A stretch of 57,499 bases of DNA, taken from assembly GCF_913776015.1 (NCBI RefSeq), contig NZ_CAJYMD010000023.1, forward strand, positions 1 through 57,499, read 5' to 3'. Shown here piece by piece: positions 52,180 to 57,499 of the stretch (the first letter of the stretch is position 1; every line of letters begins with the position of its first letter). The translations under genes were made by a program, and so were the position numbers. The notes beneath the pieces are model-generated. The model ran no database searches. It saw only the letters and a list, made by a program, of their open reading frames with translations, and was not told where the DNA came from. The stretch comes from an uncultured Oxalicibacterium sp. (GTDB taxonomy: Bacteria > Pseudomonadota > Gammaproteobacteria > Burkholderiales > Burkholderiaceae_D).

Positions 52180-53043
52180 ATGCGCATCATTCTCATTACC
52201 GGCATCTCCGGCTCCGGCAAATCGGTGGGACTCAAGGCACTCGAAGACGCCGGCTATTTCTGCGTCGACAACCTGCCGCCAACCTTGCTGCGTTCGCTGG
52301 TAACCACCCGCATGGAAGAAGGCGGCGACAGTCTGGCCGTCTCCATGGATGCACGCAGCGCCCGTTCGCTGCAAACCCTGCCGGGCGATCTGGCATGGCT
52401 GCGCAGCGAAGGCCACGACGTCAAGGTACTGTTCCTGACTGCCAAGACCGATTCGCTCGTGGCCCGTTTTTCGGAGACCCGCCGCAGCCACCCGCTTTCG
52501 CACCGCGCAGCCATTACCGACGAAGGCGATGAACGCCGCACGCTGATGGAATGCATCACGGCGGAACGCGAAATGCTGGCCGGCATCGAGGAAATCAGTC
52601 ACGTCATTGACACCTCGGGCATGCGCGCCAACAAGCTGCGCGCCTGGATCAAGAATCTGGTGGAAAGCGATCAATCGCCGCTGACGATTCTTTTCGAATC
52701 GTTCGCCTTCAAGTTCGGTGTGCCACTGGATGCCGACCTCGTGTTCGACGTCCGCACCCTGCCGAACCCGCATTACGATGAGAAATTACGCCCGCTGACG
52801 GGACGCGACCTGCCGGTACAAGAATTTTTGCTGGCACAACCCGATGCGGTGGATTTGCTGGCCGACATTCGCAGTTTCGTCGAACGCTGGCTACCGGCCT
52901 TCAAGAAAGACAACCGCGGCTATCTGACCGTCGCGATTGGCTGTACGGGCGGCCAGCATCGCTCGGTCTATTTTGCCGAAAGACTGGCAGCGCATTTCCG
53001 CACCACCGAACATGTCTTGCTGCGGCATCGCGAACTTGACTGA
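52180..53043 (+). CDS. rapZ: RNase adapter protein RapZ
   Basis: This 287-residue RapZ-family protein has Walker A GISGSGKS at the N-terminus (about 8-15), [15 protein letters not shown] just after it, and the C-terminal domain signature [17 protein letters not shown]. In E. coli RapZ guides RNase E to the GlmZ small RNA and senses glucosamine-6-phosphate; whether this holds in betaproteobacteria is unknown. The ATG at 52180 gives the family N-terminus MRIILITG. Confidence 0.95.
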   Translation: MRIILITGISGSGKSVGLKALEDAGYFCVDNLPPTLLRSLVTTRMEEGGDSLAVSMDARSARSLQTLPGDLAWLRSEGHDVKVLFLTAKTDSLVARFSETRRSHPLSHRAAITDEGDERRTLMECITAEREMLAGIEEISHVIDTSGMRANKLRAWIKNLVESDQSPLTILFESFAFKFGVPLDADLVFDVRTLPNPHYDEKLRPLTGRDLPVQEFLLAQPDAVDLLADIRSFVERWLPAFKKDNRGYLTVAIGCTGGQHRSVYFAERLAAHFRTTEHVLLRHRELD

Positions 53044-53118
53044 ACAGGTCGCACGCAAGCACTACTGGCCCGACACCCTTCCGGCGCATCGGTTTTTGTC
53101 TCTTCCCGCTTTTGCATC

Positions 53119-53745
53119 ATGACCGACCGCACCGACTGGATCCCACTCTTCCCGCTCAACACCGTTCTCTTCCCCGACGGCATCCTGCCGCTCAAGATTT
53201 TTGAAACGCGTTACATGGACATGGTGCGCGATTGCATGAAGCGCGACATACCGTTCGGCATCGTGCTGATTCGCTCAGGGGAAGAAGTCGGGCAAGCCGC
53301 CGATCCCGAAGACGTGGGCTGCTTTGCGCACATCGTCAACTGGGATGCGCCGCAACTCGGCCTCTTGATGTTACGCACGAAAGGCGGCCAGCGTTTTCGC
53401 ATCATCGAAACCCGCGTCTGTAGCGATCAGCATCTCGAAGCACGTGTCGAATACATCGCTCCCGATCTGCCCTCTGCCGTTACCGAGCAACATGCGTCTG
53501 CCGCCCGCGCACTGCAATTGATCGTGCAAGACATCACGGCACGCGGCAAGGAGGAACTCGGTGACGCCTTCGAAAGCCCCTTCCCCGATATGTCGCGTTT
53601 CGACGATGCGGGCTGGGTTGCGAATCGCTGGAGTGAAGTGCTGCCGATTCCGATGAAGGCACGACAACACCTGTTGGCATTATCGGATCCGCTCAAACGG
53701 CTTTCCATCGTCCAGCAATATCTGGAACAGCAGAACATCCTGTAA
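53119..53745 (+). CDS. Lon substrate-binding-domain protein (LON N-like)
   Basis: This 208-residue protein consists of a LON N-terminal (PUA-like) domain: IPLFPLNTVLFPDGILPLKIFETRYMDMVRDC at residues 8-39, then a helical tail ending LSIVQQYLEQQNIL. It lacks the ATPase and protease parts of Lon, as is usual for these stand-alone proteins. The role is not known. It lies 75 bp after rapZ and ends convergently with mutY. Confidence 0.9.
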   Translation: MTDRTDWIPLFPLNTVLFPDGILPLKIFETRYMDMVRDCMKRDIPFGIVLIRSGEEVGQAADPEDVGCFAHIVNWDAPQLGLLMLRTKGGQRFRIIETRVCSDQHLEARVEYIAPDLPSAVTEQHASAARALQLIVQDITARGKEELGDAFESPFPDMSRFDDAGWVANRWSEVLPIPMKARQHLLALSDPLKRLSIVQQYLEQQNIL

Positions 53746-53779
53746 AACTGTCACTCAGAGGGCGCAGATGCGCGCACGA

Positions 53780-54952
53780 TCACGACAACAAATCCCTGGT
53801 CGCAAATAAACTCAGCAACAATTTCTTGACCGGTGCTGGCAGCGGCGCATCGACCAGATCGGAAACGGGATACCAGACCTGCCCATCATCAGCAACACGC
53901 TGCGCTCGCCTTACAAGATCGATGCGATATGGCCGCACATGCAATTTGAAATGCGTGAAGCCATGTGAAAAACTGCCGAGGCGCGTAACCGCATCAATTT
54001 TGCCCAATGGCTGCACAACCCTGTCGATCTCGGCCTTGGGCATGAGGCCATCGTCTAGATCGGAAGAGGTAACAGGAAATTCGGGCAAGGACAGCAGTCC
54101 ACCCCAAATGCCCAGCACCGGACGTTGTTCCAGCAGAACTGCATCTTCGTGCACGATCACCAGCATGTGCGCATGACGCTCGGGCACGGCTTTCTTCGGT
54201 TTGCGAACCGGTAGTTCGTTCGTACGACCAGTGGCATAGGCAACGCAACGATAGGCGAGCGGACAGCGACTGCAAGACGGTTTGCTTCGTGTGCAAAGTG
54301 TGGCGCCCAAATCCATCAGCCCTTGTGTATATGCTTCCACATCCGTTTCCGGCAACAGGGCTACGGCGCGTTCCCACATCGCATTTTCCACCGCCTTCTC
54401 GCCCGGAAAACGATCGATACCGAAAACGCGCGCGAAGACGCGCTTGACGTTGCCATCGAGGATGGCGGCACGCGTACCGTAGGAAAAAGCGGAAATCGCT
54501 GCCGCCGTCGAACGTCCAATGCCGGGCAAGGTTTCGAGAACTGCGGGATCGGCAGAAAACCGCCCGCCATACTCGGCCACCACGATTTGCGCACAACGAT
54601 GCAGATTGCGCGCGCGCGAGTAATAGCCAAGCCCGCTCCAGTGCGCCATGACTTGTTCGGCAGGTGCAGCCGCCAGCGATTCGACCGTGGGGAAGGATTG
54701 CAGGAAACGCTGATAGTAGGGAATCACTGCCGCCACCTGCGTCTGCTGCAACATGATTTCGGACAGCCAGACACGATAGGCATCGCGCGTGTTCTGCCAC
54801 GGCAGTGCATGGCGACCATGCTGTTCCTGCCAGGCGATGACCGCCTGCGAGAAATCAGCGTCGGCGGCATGATTCACTGCATCGCCAGCAGCAGAACCAC
54901 GTTTTGTTTCAGGCATAGAAGAAACGACTTCCGATACAACAACACGCTTCAT
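53780..54952 (-). CDS. mutY: A/G-specific adenine glycosylase
   Basis: This 390-residue repair enzyme removes adenine opposite 8-oxoguanine. The catalytic Glu is in SEIMLQQTQ (E65), the helix-hairpin-helix is LETLPGIGRSTAAAI, the catalytic Asp is in LDGNVKRV (D166), and the 4Fe-4S cysteines read CTRSKPSCSRCPLAYRC. A C-terminal Nudix-like 8-oxoG recognition domain begins around 255 (HAHMLVIVHEDAVLLEQRP). An internal ATG at 54916 is an alternative start. It directly follows the dynamin-family gene. Confidence 0.94.
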   Translation of the reverse strand: MKRVVVSEVVSSMPETKRGSAAGDAVNHAADADFSQAVIAWQEQHGRHALPWQNTRDAYRVWLSEIMLQQTQVAAVIPYYQRFLQSFPTVESLAAAPAEQVMAHWSGLGYYSRARNLHRCAQIVVAEYGGRFSADPAVLETLPGIGRSTAAAISAFSYGTRAAILDGNVKRVFARVFGIDRFPGEKAVENAMWERAVALLPETDVEAYTQGLMDLGATLCTRSKPSCSRCPLAYRCVAYATGRTNELPVRKPKKAVPERHAHMLVIVHEDAVLLEQRPVLGIWGGLLSLPEFPVTSSDLDDGLMPKAEIDRVVQPLGKIDAVTRLGSFSHGFTHFKLHVRPYRIDLVRRAQRVADDGQVWYPVSDLVDAPLPAPVKKLLLSLFATRDLLS

Positions 54953-56893
54953 CTATGCCGCTACCCTATATCCCTGCAATGGTGCCAGCACGGCTTCGCG
55001 CAATGCGCTTTCAAGGCGCATCAGCGTGGCACGTTGCGTATCCATTTCCAGTTGCATCTGCTCGAACGCTGCGACCTTTTCTTCCAGGCTATCGGTCGCT
55101 TCGTGAATCTTCTCGATCGATTTGCGTCTGCGCTTCAGTTGCGCCTTGTGCTCATTGATCTGTGCTTCCAGCGGCGCCATCACCACCTTCAGCCAGGTTT
55201 CCACATCGCGGTTGGCCTGCAACAGGCATTGCCGCACGCGTGAAGCGATCGAATCGAAAAACTTTTGCATCAGCACAACCTGCGGCGTCGTCATGATCGT
55301 CGCAGCGCCGAACTGCTTCTGATAAATCTGCTCGATCATCGTGATTTCCTTGACGTACTTGTCGAGCGAGAATGGCATCGGCGTGGACAGTGCCAGTGCA
55401 TGTTCGGCAGAGAATTTGCGATACATGACCGACATCATTTCACCGATCTCGTCGGTTTTTTGCGCCGACTGTTCGAGATTGGTTTGCACGTCGGCAAAGA
55501 ATTCGCGTACGGCCTGCCGCAAGCCGGAAGAGAAATGGCTGCGCTCCATCGCCTGTCGCGTTGCGCGCACATTCTGCTTGAGCACATCCATGCCCAGATG
55601 ACTGAAGACTTCAGCGGAAAGGCGCGCAAACACCGCACGCGTGGCCTGCAACTTGAACAGACTGCCATCGAACTCGCGCTTTTCCAGATCGATGCGCGCC
55701 ATCATGTGTTCGAGGATGTTGCGGTTCTTGCCTCGCAAGCTTTTGAGCTCGACCAGTTGTTCGACCACATTGCGAGAACGCGACGCCAGCAAGGTCAGAC
55801 GCGATGCCGTCAGGGCATCGATCTGCGCCTGTAACTGCCCGCGAATGATGTCCTGTCGCGCTGGAATGATCTGCGTGGAGAGCGCCGCCTCCAATGCCGG
55901 CAGGCGGCTACGTTCGAGCAGCGCATCATCGTGATTGATCTTGCCGACGAGTCCTTTTTGCGCCGACACCGGGAAAACTTGCTGCGGCGACAGTGAGAGC
56001 GTTTGCGCAACGGACGCGACTTGCGTTGCGATCTGTTTTTCGATGTCGGCCAGTGTGCTCAACTCATCCCACATGCTGTCGATCTTGTTCAGCACGACCA
56101 TGCGGCCACTACCCGAATTGCCGATATGGTTGCGCCAGATATCGATGTCGCTACGCGTGACGCCGGCATCAGCGGCAAGGATGAACAACACCGCATGCGC
56201 ATTCGGAATCAGGTTCAGCGTCAGTTCGGGCTCGGTACCGATGGCATTGAGGCCCGGCGTATCGATGATTACCAAACCCTGCTTGAGCAAGGGATGCGGG
56301 AAATTCACGATTGCATGCCGCCAGCGCGAAACCTCGACCATGCCATTTACATCCACGGCATGCTGCATGTCAGGATCTTCCGCATCGTACAAGCCGTAGC
56401 GGATGGCCTCGGCAACCGGCACGCGCTTGGTCAGACTGACCTGCTTGAACGCGTCGAGCATGCCATCGGCTGACGTGATGTCGAGCGGCTGCACGGTCCA
56501 CACATGGCTTTGCGATTTGAAGTCGCTGGTCGATTGCGCCTCGGCACGCGTTTCGATCGGCAACAGGCGGATCGATGGTGGAAAGGTTTCGTCGTACAGC
56601 AATTCGGTCGGGCACATCGTGGTGCGTCCCGCCGAAGTCGGCAGCACACGCTGGCCATAAGAGGCAAAGAAGATGGAATTGATGAGTTCGGATTTGCCAC
56701 GCGAAAATTCGGCGACAAAGGCAATCGACAACTTGTCATCGGCCAATCGTGCCATCGCCTGTTGCAAACGCTGTTCGCACTCGGCATCGGCCAGATCGCA
56801 CTGCTGCACGCCATCGCGATAACGTTCGAGGGCCACGCGTACATCGTCGCGCCATTGACCGTATTCGTTGAATTTTTCTACCAGATTGCTCAC
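54953..56893 (-). CDS. Dynamin-family GTPase
   Basis: This protein of about 646 residues has a dynamin-type GTPase domain in the N-terminal 300 residues: G1 AEFSRGKSELINS (about 62-74), the switch region TSAGRTTMCPTELL, G3 VIIDTPGLNAIG and G4 VVLNKID. Coiled-coil and helical stalk segments follow (about 340-640), with an amphipathic region that could meet membrane. Two GTG starts six bases apart are possible; I use 56893 because the GAGG site is better spaced. It is flanked by mutM and mutY, suggesting co-transcription, but its role is unknown. Confidence 0.85.
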   Translation of the reverse strand: MSNLVEKFNEYGQWRDDVRVALERYRDGVQQCDLADAECEQRLQQAMARLADDKLSIAFVAEFSRGKSELINSIFFASYGQRVLPTSAGRTTMCPTELLYDETFPPSIRLLPIETRAEAQSTSDFKSQSHVWTVQPLDITSADGMLDAFKQVSLTKRVPVAEAIRYGLYDAEDPDMQHAVDVNGMVEVSRWRHAIVNFPHPLLKQGLVIIDTPGLNAIGTEPELTLNLIPNAHAVLFILAADAGVTRSDIDIWRNHIGNSGSGRMVVLNKIDSMWDELSTLADIEKQIATQVASVAQTLSLSPQQVFPVSAQKGLVGKINHDDALLERSRLPALEAALSTQIIPARQDIIRGQLQAQIDALTASRLTLLASRSRNVVEQLVELKSLRGKNRNILEHMMARIDLEKREFDGSLFKLQATRAVFARLSAEVFSHLGMDVLKQNVRATRQAMERSHFSSGLRQAVREFFADVQTNLEQSAQKTDEIGEMMSVMYRKFSAEHALALSTPMPFSLDKYVKEITMIEQIYQKQFGAATIMTTPQVVLMQKFFDSIASRVRQCLLQANRDVETWLKVVMAPLEAQINEHKAQLKRRRKSIEKIHEATDSLEEKVAAFEQMQLEMDTQRATLMRLESALREAVLAPLQGYRVAA

Positions 56894-56987
56894 TTGCACC
56901 TCGTTCGGGCAGTCATCCTGCTTGGCATTCCGTCGACACGGCGCAGGCAGGTCTGCAGCGCACGTAACCGGACACTAGCACCGGCCA

Positions 56988-57499
56988 TCACTTTTGACAA
57001 TTTGGACAATAGAAGGTCGAACGCTGCCCCTGCACGATCTGGCGAATCGGCGTGTTGCAAATCCGGCATGGTTCTCCCGTGCGGGCGTAAACGAAATAAC
57101 TCTGCTGAAAATAGCCGGACTGTCCATTCACCGCGAGAAAATCCTTGAGCGTACTGCCGCCCTGCTCGATCGCTTCGGCCAGTACCTCGCGGATAACCTG
57201 CGCCAGCCGCTCGTAGCGTTCGAGGCCGATGCGATGCGCCGCCGTGCGTGGATGGATGCGCGCACGAAACAGGCTTTCCGATGCGTAGATGTTGCCGACT
57301 CCGACCACGATGTCGCCGGCCAGCAACACTTGCTTGATCGATGCGGTGCGCCCACGCGTCTGCTGATAGAGCCAGCGGCCGTCGAACAATGCTTCGAGCG
57401 GTTCCACGCCGAGCGTTCGTAATAACAGATGCTCGTTGATGTCCCCTTCTTCGCGACCATGCCAAAGTACCGCGCCAAACCGGCGCGGATCGCTCATGC
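56988..57499 (-). CDS. mutM: Formamidopyrimidine-DNA glycosylase, C-terminal part (runs off the right edge)
   Basis: The C-terminal 170 residues of Fpg/MutM are present. The helix-two-turn-helix segment is [26 protein letters not shown], and the zinc finger is formed by CRIC and CPNC near the end ([15 protein letters not shown]...FYCPNCQK). The intact enzyme excises oxidised purines using an N-terminal proline that lies outside the window. The stop codon at 56988 is followed by the dynamin-family gene. Confidence 0.93.
   Translation of the reverse strand, partial: MSDPRRFGAVLWHGREEGDINEHLLLRTLGVEPLEALFDGRWLYQQTRGRTASIKQVLLAGDIVVGVGNIYASESLFRARIHPRTAAHRIGLERYERLAQVIREVLAEAIEQGGSTLKDFLAVNGQSGYFQQSYFVYARTGEPCRICNTPIRQIVQGQRSTFYCPNCQK

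Overview
The window looks like a chromosomal segment of a betaproteobacterium of the order Burkholderiales, most likely an Oxalobacteraceae-type organism. That placement rests on gene order: the fmdB-DUF502-aspS-nudB-endonuclease-clsB string, the HIT/DUF971/ubiE/Tim44/ubiJ/ubiB string, the ilvA-queF pair, ptsN-hprK-rapZ with an HPr kinase, and a mutM-dynamin-mutY trio. It is inference; no database search was possible. I recognised no tRNA, rRNA, CRISPR array, transposase or phage gene.

Region 1 (1-30206) is mostly housekeeping. It begins with a truncated permease and a substrate-binding protein of an NMT1/SsuA-type ABC transporter. A fatty-acid beta-oxidation operon (fadE, fadN, fadA; 1805-7470) follows, then hslR, clsB, an endonuclease-family gene, nudB, aspS, a DUF502 gene and an fmdB-type gene. 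After these come a polyamine-type ABC transporter (potABCD-like, 13955-17818) and the ubiquinone block ubiB-ubiJ-Tim44-ubiE-DUF971-HIT (18008-23000). A 1333-residue FAD/Fe-S oxidoreductase, a YqaA-type membrane protein, ilvA and queF complete the region.

Region 2 (30454-50146) is the most interesting part: an aryl polyene pigment locus of the xanthomonadin type, in four transcription units. A tightly overlapping plus-strand operon encodes an acyl carrier protein, an acyl-ACP ligase, a hotdog dehydratase, a LolA-like carrier, an MMPL exporter, a methyltransferase, a second dehydratase and a ketoreductase. Two convergent minus-strand genes encode a flavin-dependent halogenase-like enzyme and an alpha/beta-hydrolase lipoprotein. 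A single plus-strand gene encodes a XanB2/FkbO-type chorismatase that should make the hydroxybenzoate starter. A long minus-strand set encodes two acyltransferases, a glycosyltransferase, a COG4648 membrane protein, a second halogenase-like flavoenzyme, a polysaccharide deacetylase, a ketosynthase, a half-length ketosynthase partner and a lipoprotein. No aromatic amino-acid ammonia-lyase is present. The predicted product is a membrane-anchored aryl polyene started from 3- or 4-hydroxybenzoate, possibly halogenated and O-methylated. The two facing operons are separated by a pair of 180-bp repeats with very long inverted repeats.

Region 3 (50618-57499) returns to housekeeping: ptsN, hprK and rapZ, a Lon-substrate-binding-domain protein, mutY, a dynamin-family GTPase, and the C-terminal part of mutM running off the right edge. 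The rpoN-hpf genes that commonly precede ptsN are not there; the pigment locus sits in that place.
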